This document shows, one piece after another, positions 31,415 through 40,367 of a stretch of DNA of 64,000 nt; within the stretch, counting starts at the first letter, position 1; each line of letters starts with the position of its first letter. Position numbers and translations under genes: made by a program. The notes under the pieces are model-generated. The model had not been told where the DNA came from and made no database searches. It was given only the letters and a program-made list of their open reading frames with translations. The stretch covers positions 185,278 through 249,277 of the forward strand of contig CAIKVT010000029.1 in assembly GCA_903830945.1 (NCBI GenBank), read 5' to 3'. Origin of the DNA: an uncultured Elusimicrobia bacterium. GTDB lineage: Bacteria; Elusimicrobiota; Elusimicrobia; UBA1565; UBA9628.

Positions 31415-33870
31415 GCCCGATGGGTCGCGGGCAGAGCTTCCAGGGCTGAGAGAAACTCCCCAGCCGAATGAAAACGCCAGTCCGGATCAGCCTGGAATGC
31501 GCGCGCGAAGACCAAGTCGATGCCCAGGGGAAGGCCAGCGACTTTCATGGAGATCGGGATGTAGGACATGTTGACCTTGTTCATGAGCATCCCGGCACCA
31601 GTGCCGGCAAAGGCGACCCGGCCGCAGAGCATCTCATAGACACAAACGGCCAAGGAATAGACATCGGCCTCCTTGCGCACGATGCCCTGCTCAGCTTCCG
31701 GGGCCATGTAGGGCGGCGTGCCCACCACGGTGTTGGTCATGGAAACACGGGTGGCGGCATCCTTAGCCATGCGCGCGATGCCAAAATCCATGACCTTGAG
31801 GAAACCTTCCTTGTTGATCATCACATTCGAAGGCTTGAGATCCCGATGGATGACGCCTCGGCCATGGGCGTAGTCCAAGGCCGTGACCATGCCGCGGGTA
31901 ATGCCCAGGACCTCCTGGAATCCCAAGGCGCCCCGGCGCATGATAAGGTCGCCGACGGTATAGCCGTTGACGAATTCAAAGACCAGGAAGAGCTCGTCGC
32001 CCTCCTCGATGATGGCATAAATCTCCACGATGTTAGGATGGTGCAAGGCGGCCACGGTCTTGGCCTCGTTGATGAAACGCATGCGCTCGCGGCGGTCGAG
32101 GCGCAACTCATCAAGCATCTTCTTGACGGCGACCGGACGATTGAGCGTCACGTCCGTGCCTTCAAAAACCTGGCCCATGCCGCCCGATCCGATCTGGCGC
32201 AGGACCTTGTACTGGCCGCGCAGCAATTCTCCACCCGGAGCGTTGAGGGGACGCGCCATCATAGGAACGCCCCCCCCCGCGGACGCGGGCACTTCCGTAA
32301 AAGTGTTCTTGAACCGCGTGGTCAGCGGCCCAGCCAAAGCCTGCAGCAACCCCAGGGCCACGAGCAAACCGCCCAGGACTGTCGCCATGGCCAGCACGCC
32401 GTAACGCCGCGTACGGCTCGGACGATGCGGCGTCCCTGAACCCAGCGACTGAGCTGAGCCGCCCACCGCGGACTCGCCCGGGAACAGGAAAAGGATGTCG
32501 CTGCCCACGGGCCGGCTCTTAGCGTCCTGGAGACTGGCCTGGTAGCGCGCATCCCTCGCCGCGGCCTGCCCCAGCAGATCCAGCATCTGTTCCCGTTGTC
32601 CAAGCCCACCCAAGGCGTAGGCGTAATTAGCCATGGCGTCGACGCTGCTGGGGTCGATCTCGCGGGCCGTCCCAGCGGCGGCCAAGGCCGCAATGTATTC
32701 CTTCTGGCGGTTCTTGTCGAATGCCTTGATCACGAGTAAGGATGCATCGCGCGGGGCCAGGTTCAGTCCGGCCTCGGCGTCCCGAAGGGAGGCGTCGTGC
32801 ATCCCTTGCCGGGCATAGGCCATGGCCCGCAGGCGATAAGCGTCCAGATTGTGGGGGTTGTCTGCCAAGACGCGATTGAGTCGGGCGACGGCGCCCGGAA
32901 CATCGTTCATGCGCATGGCGCCTTGGGCCGACTGCACGGCGCTATCCGCCGCAGAGTTCTTGTTCGATATCAAGACGGCCGGACGCGCCGGCAGGCCGGA
33001 CGCGCCGGAGCCGTCGAGTCCTTTTGAAGGGTTGGGCGCTGTTCCGGCCTGCGCCACATGCCCAGCCAGGTTGTCTCCCTGCGAATCGACGCGCCCTTCA
33101 GTCAGCTTGAAGACGGCCAAAGCCGCCTGATCCGTGGGGTCGAGCTCCAGCGCTCGGCGAGCGTCCATGTTGGCGGCCCGGAACTGCCCCATGCTGTAGA
33201 GGATATTAGATCGCGCATCCAGAGCCTCGGTGTTGTTGGGGTCCGCCTTGATGACCGAATCGAGGTAGGACAGGTCTTCCTTGCCATGGCCTCCCTGGAT
33301 GTCCTGGGAGACGGCCGCACCGCAGCCGGCCTGCCATCGGTGCCGGCAGTCATCCATGGCAGGGGTGGGGATCTGCTGGCCCTGCCCTCCCGGCTGGTTG
33401 CCGTGCGGAGAGGGATGCCAGTCTCCGTGGTGGCCGCCCCAGGGGGCATGGATATCCCCATATCCACCCGCATCCAATTGATGGATAATCCGCGTGAGCT
33501 TCTTGTCGTCGGACAGCACTTGTTCCTTCGCGGATTCGTAGTCCAATCGTGCCTGCTCGAATCCGGATTGATCTCCGCTTCGACGGGCAACATACATCTT
33601 GACCTTTGCTATCTCAATGTTCTGAAAAGTCCTCATTTCACTAGGAGAAAGTTCTCCGTCCTGGCCTAAAACTCCACTGACAACCCGTTGGACTTTTCTG
33701 ATCTCATCCTTTTGCATCCCTTGCGGCAAACCCGCCACATCCGTCTTGACAGCGTTCATGATGTCCACCGCCGTACTTTGAACGTCGCTCGAGAAATCAT
33801 TGCCGGACCCAGCGGTGGGGAGAGAAATGATCCAGAAAAATGCCGGCGAGAAAAGGAAGGCGAATTTCAT
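31411..33870 (-). CDS. Ser/Thr protein kinase with exported TPR region (paralogue 1)
   Basis: Signal-like N-terminus (KFAFLFSPAFFWIISLPTAG), a region with a His/Gly/Pro-rich segment, TPR repeats (~200-245 and ~310-440), a transmembrane helix at ~490-515 (GVLAMATVLGGLLVALGLLQAL), then a Hanks-type kinase at ~554-819: GSGGMGQVFEGT, VAVKK, HRDLKPSN (Asp ~677), DFG, GTPPYMAPE. The TPR part should be outside and the kinase inside, with the TPR part first, the reverse of PknB order. ATG 33870 has no ribosome site but a TAAACT box 7 bases upstream. It follows paralogue 2 on the same strand. Confidence 0.92.
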   Translation of the reverse strand: MKFAFLFSPAFFWIISLPTAGSGNDFSSDVQSTAVDIMNAVKTDVAGLPQGMQKDEIRKVQRVVSGVLGQDGELSPSEMRTFQNIEIAKVKMYVARRSGDQSGFEQARLDYESAKEQVLSDDKKLTRIIHQLDAGGYGDIHAPWGGHHGDWHPSPHGNQPGGQGQQIPTPAMDDCRHRWQAGCGAAVSQDIQGGHGKEDLSYLDSVIKADPNNTEALDARSNILYSMGQFRAANMDARRALELDPTDQAALAVFKLTEGRVDSQGDNLAGHVAQAGTAPNPSKGLDGSGASGLPARPAVLISNKNSAADSAVQSAQGAMRMNDVPGAVARLNRVLADNPHNLDAYRLRAMAYARQGMHDASLRDAEAGLNLAPRDASLLVIKAFDKNRQKEYIAALAAAGTAREIDPSSVDAMANYAYALGGLGQREQMLDLLGQAAARDARYQASLQDAKSRPVGSDILFLFPGESAVGGSAQSLGSGTPHRPSRTRRYGVLAMATVLGGLLVALGLLQALAGPLTTRFKNTFTEVPASAGGGVPMMARPLNAPGGELLRGQYKVLRQIGSGGMGQVFEGTDVTLNRPVAVKKMLDELRLDRRERMRFINEAKTVAALHHPNIVEIYAIIEEGDELFLVFEFVNGYTVGDLIMRRGALGFQEVLGITRGMVTALDYAHGRGVIHRDLKPSNVMINKEGFLKVMDFGIARMAKDAATRVSMTNTVVGTPPYMAPEAEQGIVRKEADVYSLAVCVYEMLCGRVAFAGTGAGMLMNKVNMSYIPISMKVAGLPLGIDLVFARAFQADPDWRFHSAGEFLSALEALPATHRA

Positions 33871-33877
33871 AATATAG

Positions 33878-33906
33878 AGTTTATGAGGGCTGCCGGAGTT
33901 TGTCAA
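33878..33906 (-). promoter_or_regulatory. Promoter of kinase 1 (leaderless)
   Basis: Minus strand TTGACA (33901-33906), 17 bases, TAAACT (33878-33883), 7 bases to ATG 33870. Same boxes and spacing as the kinase 2 promoter. Confidence 0.75.
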
Positions 33907-33933
33907 CCCGCGAAACCGAAATTAACGTTTTTT

Positions 33934-36486
33934 TCAACCCTGCAACCCTTGAAGCGCGGCCCCGAACTCCCCAGGCGTGTGATATCGCTTCTCCGGATCC
34001 GGAGCCAGCGCCTTGGCCACAACCCCATCTATGCCGGCAGGCAGGCCGAAGACGACCTGGCTCAAGGGAATATGCTTCCCGTACATCTTATTGAGCAGCA
34101 TACCCGCGCCTTCGCCCGCGAAAGGCAGCTTGCCGCTTATCATCTCGTAGAAGCAGACACCCAGGGCGAAGACATCGGATTCCCGGCGCACGGTCCCCTG
34201 CTCCTGCTCCGGAGCCATATAAGGTGGGGTTCCCACGATAGTATTGGTCCGGGCCGCCTTGGTAAGCGCCTCCTTGGCTTGACGCGCCACGCCGAAGTCC
34301 ATGACCTTGACTCGACCATCTAGCGCCAACATGATGTTCGAGAGCTTTAGGTCGCGATGGATGACGCCCTGCTGATGCGCGTAAGACACGGCCTCGCAGG
34401 CCTCCTTCATTATGCGCTTGGCATCGACCAGGCCCAGCGGCCCCTTCTCATCCAGGAACTGAAGCATAGTGCGGCCGTCCACGTACTCGAAGACCAGGTA
34501 AATGTCCCCGGAGTCCTCCACGATGGAGTAGATGTCCACAATATTGGGATGGTGCAAAGCCGCCACGGTGCGCGCCTCGGCCAAGAAATGCCGGCGCTCC
34601 TCAGGGTTGGTGCGAACCTCCTCGCGCATCTTCTTAATAGCGACGCGACGCGCCAAGGCGTGATCCGTCGCCTCATAGACGATACCCATACCGCCAGAGC
34701 CGACCTCTCTGGTCACGGTGTAGCCGCTCCAGAACCCGTCACCGATATCGGTCGAACCTTCGGGTGAAGCCGCGCCGGTGAATCGGCGCAACGTGGCGTT
34801 GACGGTCTTCCGCCAGCGCGGAGAGAAAACATGGAGCAGACCAAGGCCCACCAGACCGCCGCCCAGCATCGAGAAGAGCATGAAGCGCGCGAAGCGCTTC
34901 TGCCGGTTGCCTGCAACCGGCGCCGACGCCTCTGTAGGCGCGTTTCTCCTAGCGCCCACGTCGGCGAAAAGAAACACAAGGTCCGCATCCCTTGGTGCCT
35001 CCAGGACCTGCTGATAAGTCTGCTGGAAGCGATGGTCGAGCTCCGCCGCCTTCTTTAGTGAGTCGATGGCGCCATCGCGTTCCTGGAGGCCGGCCAGAGC
35101 GAAGGCGCGATTGTAGTAAGCGTAGGCATTTGCAGGTTCCCTTTCAAGGCTGTAGTTGGCGTCGCCCAATGCTTCCTTATATTGTCCGGCTTGGGCAAAC
35201 GCCCAGGAGCGGGTCTGCAAAGCAGCGGCGCTTCCAGGAACGAGGCCGAGGGCGAAGCTGGCATCATGGATGGCGTTGTTGTATTGTCCAAGCCTGTTCT
35301 CGGCGATGGCGCGGGCGTTATAGGCCTCGGCGTTGCGGCCATTGAGGGCCACGGCCTGTGTGAGCAGGTCCTGGGCCTTGGAGAAATCGTGCACGGCCAT
35401 GGCCACGGCGGCCTTCTGGGTGATGGCCGCGGACTGCTGGACGGCCGAGAGCGGCGCGTTGGCTTGGCGTTGGGCCTCATCCGCGATCCCGGCCGGGGAC
35501 ATGCCGCTGCGTGCGGAGCCGAACACTCCCAGGCGCGCGCCTGAACCCACGTCGGAAGCCATCGTCTGTTCACCGGACTTATCCTGCGCGTCCAGGACGT
35601 TGGGCAGGTTTACCGTGGGAGCGCGATTCTCACTCAATTTAAGCAAGGCCAGGGCCCCCCTATGGGCCGGGTCCAACTCCAGAGCCGAGCTCGCGGATCT
35701 GACCGCCAAACGCGTATCTCCAAGATTCAGGGCCGCACTGCCGTAACCGTAGAGGGCATCCGGGTTGCGCCTATCCAACTCAAGAGCGCGGGAAAAATGG
35801 ACGAATGCCTCGCGGTAGTGATGGGCGGCCATTTCCTGCCTAGCCAAGTCCACCCATACCGAAGATTCCTTCGGATAATTCGAGATCATGAACTGGTTAC
35901 CCATGTTGACTGCCGCATCGGTCGCAGGGGTCCCACTGAGCGGACTCCTGTGGGGACCGTTGCTCTGAGGCGGCAAAGGAGACTGTCGCCCATGAACAAC
36001 ACCGACCGGAGGGAGCGCGGTGATAGCCTGAGGCTGCTTCCCCCCCAAATTAATGTTGCGACTCTGCAGGACCTGCATGGATAACCCGAGGACCAACTCA
36101 GGCTTCACCAGTTTTCTTGAGGTCCCGCCAGGTCCCGATGTCATCGTAACCGGATTGTCCGCTCCACCCCCGGCAGACGGTGTCGCGCGGTCCTGCGTCG
36201 CTGGATTCCCCCTCGGTCTCTGACTATCCTTCACTTCCTTGAGGACCTTAAGGTACTCATTTTGGGGGTTTGGCACATCAGCAATCCGCCCCCAGGTCGC
36301 AGTCACATAAGCCTGATAGTTCGCCCATTCGCGGTCGGTCATCGTAGCCATCTCTGGCGCCGCAAACACCACTCTTTCCCTAAGCAATTCAAAAATCTCC
36401 TTCTTCTGATCCGGCGGAAGGTTTATGTCCTTGGCCGCCAAGAAGGCGGGCACGAACAACACAAAAGCGTGAATCAAAAACTTCAT
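33934..36486 (-). CDS. Ser/Thr protein kinase with exported TPR region (paralogue 2)
   Basis: Signal peptide (KFLIHAFVLFVPAFLAA), a charged N-terminal part, TPR repeats (~215-300 and ~365-510, e.g. AYNARAIAENRLGQYNNAIHDA), a transmembrane helix (~545-565, FMLFSMLGGGLVGLGLLHVF), and a kinase domain at ~589-850: GSGGMGIVYEAT, VAIKK, HRDLKLSN, DFG, GTPPYMAPE. The kinase domain agrees with paralogue 1 at about 142 of 260 positions by hand; the TPR parts differ much more. ATG 36486 has GGGGGA in front. The 27-base gap to kinase 1's promoter indicates separate transcription units. Confidence 0.92.
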   Translation of the reverse strand: MKFLIHAFVLFVPAFLAAKDINLPPDQKKEIFELLRERVVFAAPEMATMTDREWANYQAYVTATWGRIADVPNPQNEYLKVLKEVKDSQRPRGNPATQDRATPSAGGGADNPVTMTSGPGGTSRKLVKPELVLGLSMQVLQSRNINLGGKQPQAITALPPVGVVHGRQSPLPPQSNGPHRSPLSGTPATDAAVNMGNQFMISNYPKESSVWVDLARQEMAAHHYREAFVHFSRALELDRRNPDALYGYGSAALNLGDTRLAVRSASSALELDPAHRGALALLKLSENRAPTVNLPNVLDAQDKSGEQTMASDVGSGARLGVFGSARSGMSPAGIADEAQRQANAPLSAVQQSAAITQKAAVAMAVHDFSKAQDLLTQAVALNGRNAEAYNARAIAENRLGQYNNAIHDASFALGLVPGSAAALQTRSWAFAQAGQYKEALGDANYSLEREPANAYAYYNRAFALAGLQERDGAIDSLKKAAELDHRFQQTYQQVLEAPRDADLVFLFADVGARRNAPTEASAPVAGNRQKRFARFMLFSMLGGGLVGLGLLHVFSPRWRKTVNATLRRFTGAASPEGSTDIGDGFWSGYTVTREVGSGGMGIVYEATDHALARRVAIKKMREEVRTNPEERRHFLAEARTVAALHHPNIVDIYSIVEDSGDIYLVFEYVDGRTMLQFLDEKGPLGLVDAKRIMKEACEAVSYAHQQGVIHRDLKLSNIMLALDGRVKVMDFGVARQAKEALTKAARTNTIVGTPPYMAPEQEQGTVRRESDVFALGVCFYEMISGKLPFAGEGAGMLLNKMYGKHIPLSQVVFGLPAGIDGVVAKALAPDPEKRYHTPGEFGAALQGLQG

Positions 36487-36510
36487 GAATCCCCCAGGGA
36501 ATCTCACACC

Positions 36511-36539
36511 AGTTTATCCCCTGACTAGTGATTTGTCAA
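36511..36539 (-). promoter_or_regulatory. Promoter of kinase 2
   Basis: Minus strand TTGACA (36534-36539), 17 bases, TAAACT (36511-36516). Predicted leader of about 18 bases with a GGGGGA ribosome site. Confidence 0.75.
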
Positions 36540-36594
36540 GAAAAAACCTAGTCTTTTACAGGAATTAAATCTAAAAAAATATGCCCATAAACCC

Positions 36595-36623
36595 TTGATT
36601 TGCATTGAAAGTCCTGTTACACT
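36595..36623 (+). promoter_or_regulatory. Promoter of the small exported protein gene
   Basis: TTGATT (36595-36600), 17 bases, TACACT (36618-36623), followed by AAGGAGGTG at 36632-36640 and ATG at 36643. Confidence 0.6.
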
Positions 36624-36642
36624 TGCAGAACAAGGAGGTGCT

Positions 36643-36984
36643 ATGAAGCATATCCCGAGCATGGTCACCTGTGTATTGATGCTATGCTGCCCCCTCGCGA
36701 AAGCGGCCCCTGATCCCGCCCCTCACGCTCAGCTCTTGCCCCAATGCCAGGTCCCGCAAGCCGACATCAACATTATCGGGCAGCTCTCACCGGACGCCCA
36801 AGCCTTGATCGCTTCCTGGAAGACCTGCAGCCAAACGGCGCCCTTTACAGCCTCGCGGGACTACTACAGACGGCTCAAGCCTAAGACCAGGATCCCGCTG
36901 CCTCCCGCCGGATGGGATACCGCATTCCTAACGGACGAGGAGTTCGTCAGGTACGCCGACATTATCGCGAATGCTCCGTGGTAA
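36643..36984 (+). CDS. Small exported protein of unknown function
   Basis: 113 residues: signal peptide (SMVTCVLMLCCPLAKA), then a mature part with two Cys (LLPQCQVP, SWKTCSQT) that could pair, a middle DYYRRLKPKTRIPLP and an acidic end (TDEEFVRYADII). ATG 36643 is chosen for its strong ribosome site and its signal peptide; the frame opens 48 bases upstream but that part overlaps the promoter. I do not recognise the family. It is convergent with prmC (30 bases apart). Confidence 0.75.
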   Translation: MKHIPSMVTCVLMLCCPLAKAAPDPAPHAQLLPQCQVPQADINIIGQLSPDAQALIASWKTCSQTAPFTASRDYYRRLKPKTRIPLPPAGWDTAFLTDEEFVRYADIIANAPW

Positions 36985-37014
36985 GAAGCGCTGACCGGGA
37001 CCTCCCTGGCGCGT

Positions 37015-37926
37015 TCAGAACCGCGCGACAGCGATGCGGTCGAGGCCCTGAAGGTCCTTACGGATCTCAATTTCCCGGCCGCCGGATTTTTTCAGGATAT
37101 CCCGAACAGCAGATCCCTGCTGTGCACCGATCTCGAGCAGCAGGAAACCGTCTTTCTTAATATGCCGCGGCGCGTCAGCCGCGATGGCGCGGATCGCGTC
37201 CAACCCGTCCTTTCCCCCATCCAAAGCCAGGCGAGGCTCCTTAAGGACTTCCGGCTCCAGGCCATCGATCTCCCCGGATGGGATGTAAGGAGGGTTCGAC
37301 ACCACCATATCCGCCCAGCCCACAGCCTTGGCCGCCGACTTAAAAAGGTCCTCGTTAAGGAAGCGGATGCTGCGACTCACGCCGTGGGCTTCCGCGTTCT
37401 TCCGAGCCAAAGCCAGGGCCGCAGGGCTGAGCTCGATGGCATAGACCATGGCCCTCGGGATGCTCTTGGCCAAAACGATGGCCACACACCCCGTGCCCGT
37501 TCCGATCTCCAGGATCACCGGATTCGGCCGGTCCAACGAACGCAGGCGACGCTGCGCCTCGACAACGAGTTCCTCGGTCTCCGGCCGCGGGACCAGGACC
37601 TCCCGCGTCACCAAGAGGTCGAAGCCCATAAAGTTCTGGGACTCCAGAACGTACGCCAGAGGGATGCGCTCGCCGCGTTCCTTCACCAGATTCCAGAAAT
37701 GGAAGCCTTGCTTCTCATCGAGAGGATGGGAAGAGCCGAGCCTCACATCATTGCGGCTGGTTTTAAGGACCGCGGCCATGATGAACTCCGCGTTGGCCAG
37801 GGCCTCGGGCACACCCCGCTGCTCCAGGAAGGCGACCGCCTCGGAAAGCCACACCCTGACCGGACCTATCCAACCTCGCGGATGGCTCGGCAGAGACAGC
37901 CCTTTGTTGCGGCCCGGCTGGCTCAA
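37015..37926 (-). CDS. prmC: Release factor glutamine methyltransferase PrmC (HemK)
   Basis: Methylates the GGQ glutamine of release factors. SAM motif [16 protein letters not shown], catalytic NPPY ([20 protein letters not shown]), and the N-terminal PrmC helical domain. GTG start at 37926 overlaps the prfA stop (GTGA), so it is coupled to its substrate's gene. 303 residues, normal. The alternate first Met would remove the start of the helical domain. Confidence 0.95.
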   Translation of the reverse strand: MSQPGRNKGLSLPSHPRGWIGPVRVWLSEAVAFLEQRGVPEALANAEFIMAAVLKTSRNDVRLGSSHPLDEKQGFHFWNLVKERGERIPLAYVLESQNFMGFDLLVTREVLVPRPETEELVVEAQRRLRSLDRPNPVILEIGTGTGCVAIVLAKSIPRAMVYAIELSPAALALARKNAEAHGVSRSIRFLNEDLFKSAAKAVGWADMVVSNPPYIPSGEIDGLEPEVLKEPRLALDGGKDGLDAIRAIAADAPRHIKKDGFLLLEIGAQQGSAVRDILKKSGGREIEIRKDLQGLDRIAVARF

Positions 37927-38984
37927 ACCTGGACTGCCTCCAAAGCCTTACGCCGCGCCTCAGCGCGCAAGGCTTCAAGCACCGAGACGATATCGCCCTC
38001 CATGATGGCAGGCAGGCTGTGCCAGGACTGCTCCAGACGATGGTCGGTCACCCGGTTCTGCGGAAAATTATAGGTGCGGATCTTCTCGGAACGGTCACCC
38101 GTGCCCACCTGGGAACGCCGAGCCGAGGCGTTCTGGGCGAAAGCCTTCTCACGTTCTTGGTCAGCCAATTTAGCCAGCAAACGTCTCATAGCCTTATCCC
38201 GGTTGCGTCCCTGGGAGCGCTCCTCCTGGCATTCCACCACGATGCCGGTCGGGATGTGAGTGATGCGCACCGCAGTCTCCACCTTATTGACATTCTGACC
38301 TCCCGCGCCGCCGGATCGGTAGGTGTCGAACTTAAGGTCGTCGGGCTTGATCGAGACCTCGACCTCCTCGACTTCAGGCATCACGGCCACAGTCACAGTG
38401 GAGGTGTGGATGCGACCCGAAGCCTCGGTCGCTGGCACGCGCTGCACGCGATGCACCCCACCCTCATAGCGCAGCCAAGAGAAGACCTCCTTGCCAGTCA
38501 CGAAAATCACGGCTTGCTTGAGGCCCTTGAGGCCGGTCTGCGAGAGCTCGTGTACCTCGGTCTTCCAACCCTTGGCTTCCGCGAAACGCGTATACATGCG
38601 CAACAATTCCGAGGCGAAGAGCGCGGCCTCCTCGCCGCCGGCGCCGGCCCGGACCTCAAGAAAGATGTTGCGCGAATCGACCGGGTCCTTAGGCACGAGA
38701 TCCAGACGCAGGGCTTCCTCCAAAGAGCGGATCTTTTCCACAACCTGCGGCTTTTCCGCCGCCGCCATGGCGCGCATCTCCGCCTCGCCCCCCGTAATAA
38801 GGACCTCCAGGTCGCGACACTCGCCTTCCAAGCGCGCCAATTCGCGAACGCGGGTCTCCAAAGGGGCCAGCTCAGCGTGGCGCCGGGAAAGCTCCTTGAG
38901 ATCGGCGGTAGTAAGCCCCCCCCGGGACAATCGCGCCTCGATGTCGCGAAACTCCGCCTCTAACTTCTGAAGTTTGGGATCCAT
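37923..38984 (-). CDS. prfA: Peptide chain release factor 1
   Basis: Reads UAA and UAG stop codons. [23 protein letters not shown] carries the catalytic GGQ; an RF1-specific coil and the C-terminal [19 protein letters not shown] are present. 353 residues. The ATG at 38984 directly follows the T-run of the rpmE terminator, and there is no ribosome site in front; how initiation works here is unclear. prmC overlaps its end. Confidence 0.95.
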   Translation of the reverse strand: MDPKLQKLEAEFRDIEARLSRGGLTTADLKELSRRHAELAPLETRVRELARLEGECRDLEVLITGGEAEMRAMAAAEKPQVVEKIRSLEEALRLDLVPKDPVDSRNIFLEVRAGAGGEEAALFASELLRMYTRFAEAKGWKTEVHELSQTGLKGLKQAVIFVTGKEVFSWLRYEGGVHRVQRVPATEASGRIHTSTVTVAVMPEVEEVEVSIKPDDLKFDTYRSGGAGGQNVNKVETAVRITHIPTGIVVECQEERSQGRNRDKAMRRLLAKLADQEREKAFAQNASARRSQVGTGDRSEKIRTYNFPQNRVTDHRLEQSWHSLPAIMEGDIVSVLEALRAEARRKALEAVQV

Positions 38985-39021
38985 AAATAAAACGGTCCCG
39001 ACCCGAACGGGCCGGGACCGT
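38985..39021 (-). terminator. Terminator/attenuator between rpmE and prfA
   Basis: Minus strand arms ACGGTCCCG (39013-39021) and CGGGACCGT (38992-39000), extended by a further CGGGC-type pair with one mismatch, followed by TTTATTT (38985-38991) and at once the prfA ATG. Confidence 0.7.
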
Positions 39022-39035
39022 CACAGGGCGCGGAC

Positions 39036-39389
39036 CTATGCTTCTTTCTTAACCGTCTTCTTAACCGCCGGCGCCTCGTCTTTCTTGGGCGCCGTGCTGA
39101 GCACGGCGCGGCGCAGGGCCTTGTTGCTATTAACGGGCTCGAGCGCCTTCTTGACGCTCTTAGCGGGCTTACGCACCACGGTCTTGCCGCCCGTAACCTC
39201 GAATCGCTTCTTAAAACGCTCCACGCGACCGGCGGTGTCGACGAACCTTTGCTGGCCGGTGTAGAAAGGATGGCAAGCGGAACAGATCTCGAGCTTGATC
39301 AGCTCCTTCGTGGAGCGAGTCTCGAAGGTATTGCCGCAGGCGCAGACCACCTTGGCATTAAGGTAAACGGGATGAATTCCAGATTTCAT
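39036..39389 (-). CDS. rpmE: Ribosomal protein bL31 with Lys/Ala-rich tail
   Basis: bL31 core at residues 1-70: [42 protein letters not shown] with the four Cys of the zinc-binding form. About 45 extra residues follow ([17 protein letters not shown] to [10 protein letters not shown]), a basic tail not usual for the family. AAGGAAG before ATG. It follows an M23 peptidase gene by 51 bases and is followed by a terminator. Confidence 0.95.
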   Translation of the reverse strand: MKSGIHPVYLNAKVVCACGNTFETRSTKELIKLEICSACHPFYTGQQRFVDTAGRVERFKKRFEVTGGKTVVRKPAKSVKKALEPVNSNKALRRAVLSTAPKKDEAPAVKKTVKKEA

Positions 39390-39440
39390 ATTTTCTTCCT
39401 TTCTCGATAAGCGACCAAAATGATTATAGCAAATCCAGAT

Positions 39441-40367
39441 TCAACGTTTGCCAATCTTAGACTGCGGATTGAACGGCCGGCCGCTTCGGTCGCGCATCTC
39501 AAAGTGCAGGTGCGGGCCGGTGGAAAGGCCGGTCGAACCGACATTCCCAATGAGGGTCCTATCGCGCTGGACCAGCTGCCCGACTCTGATCCGGATCCTG
39601 GAGAGATGGCCATAACGGGTCGTAAAGCCGTCCGAGTGGCGAATGATGACCAACAGGCCGTAGCCTTCGTGCCAACCCTGCTCGATGACAACCCCACTCC
39701 GCGACGGGAAAACCGGCGTGCCGTAAGGCTTGGGGATATCAATGCCCAGATGCATCCGCTGCGCACCCAGCACCGGATGTTTTCGCATCCCGAAGCCCGA
39801 ACTCAAGCGGGGACGCCCCGCCGTCGTGACCGGGTAGTGATAGCTGTCGAAGTTGATCTTGATGCCCGGCAGCAGCACGCGGTCGCCCTTCTCGAATTCA
39901 TAGTCCCAGACCAAGGCGCTGCCCGGCAAAGCATTAGCCTTGACTACCCATTCCCGGAACTGTCGCCTCTGGATCGCGCTTTCCTTATATTTGGCAACGA
40001 TCTGGCTGAGCGTCTCCGAATCCTTCTTGACTTCGTAAAGCATCCCATCCTTATTTTGCACGACCAGCCGGCGGCCGCCGCCGAGCAAATAGAGCTCATC
40101 GCGATTTGTGGCCTGCAGGCTAGCGACCGTAGTGCCGTAGAGCTTGGCGACGTAGGAGGTGCTGTACTCCCCCTTGCCCACCTTGTGCGTGGCCCACAGA
40201 AGCCGCTTAATCTGCCGAAAAACCTCCGGCTTTGGCTCCTCGGGACCCGCGGGAGTCAGCACGGAAAAGCGCGACCAGACGCGGAGGTTGACTGCGGCGG
40301 GGACTTGGGCGGAGAGGGTGGCGGAGAGTAGCAGCAACAGCGCCGCCCCCCCCCGACGGACTTCCAT
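39441..40367 (-). CDS. Exported M23 metallopeptidase
   Basis: Peptidoglycan endopeptidase or an inactive partner. Signal peptide (ALLLLLSATLSAQVPA), a middle part with weak LysM-like helices (STSYVAKLYGTTVASLQATN; DSETLSQIVAKYKESA), then an M23 domain with all zinc ligands: SSGFGMRKHPVLGAQRMHLGIDIP, and STGLSTGPHLHFEMRD. Active enzyme expected. Its start overlaps the rho stop by one base (TGATG). Confidence 0.93.
   Translation of the reverse strand: MEVRRGGAALLLLLSATLSAQVPAAVNLRVWSRFSVLTPAGPEEPKPEVFRQIKRLLWATHKVGKGEYSTSYVAKLYGTTVASLQATNRDELYLLGGGRRLVVQNKDGMLYEVKKDSETLSQIVAKYKESAIQRRQFREWVVKANALPGSALVWDYEFEKGDRVLLPGIKINFDSYHYPVTTAGRPRLSSGFGMRKHPVLGAQRMHLGIDIPKPYGTPVFPSRSGVVIEQGWHEGYGLLVIIRHSDGFTTRYGHLSRIRIRVGQLVQRDRTLIGNVGSTGLSTGPHLHFEMRDRSGRPFNPQSKIGKR

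Noticed and set aside
31468..32439. 323-codon frame on the plus strand within the kinase gene
   Set aside because: Mirror of the kinase domain coding strand; no domain or ribosome site.
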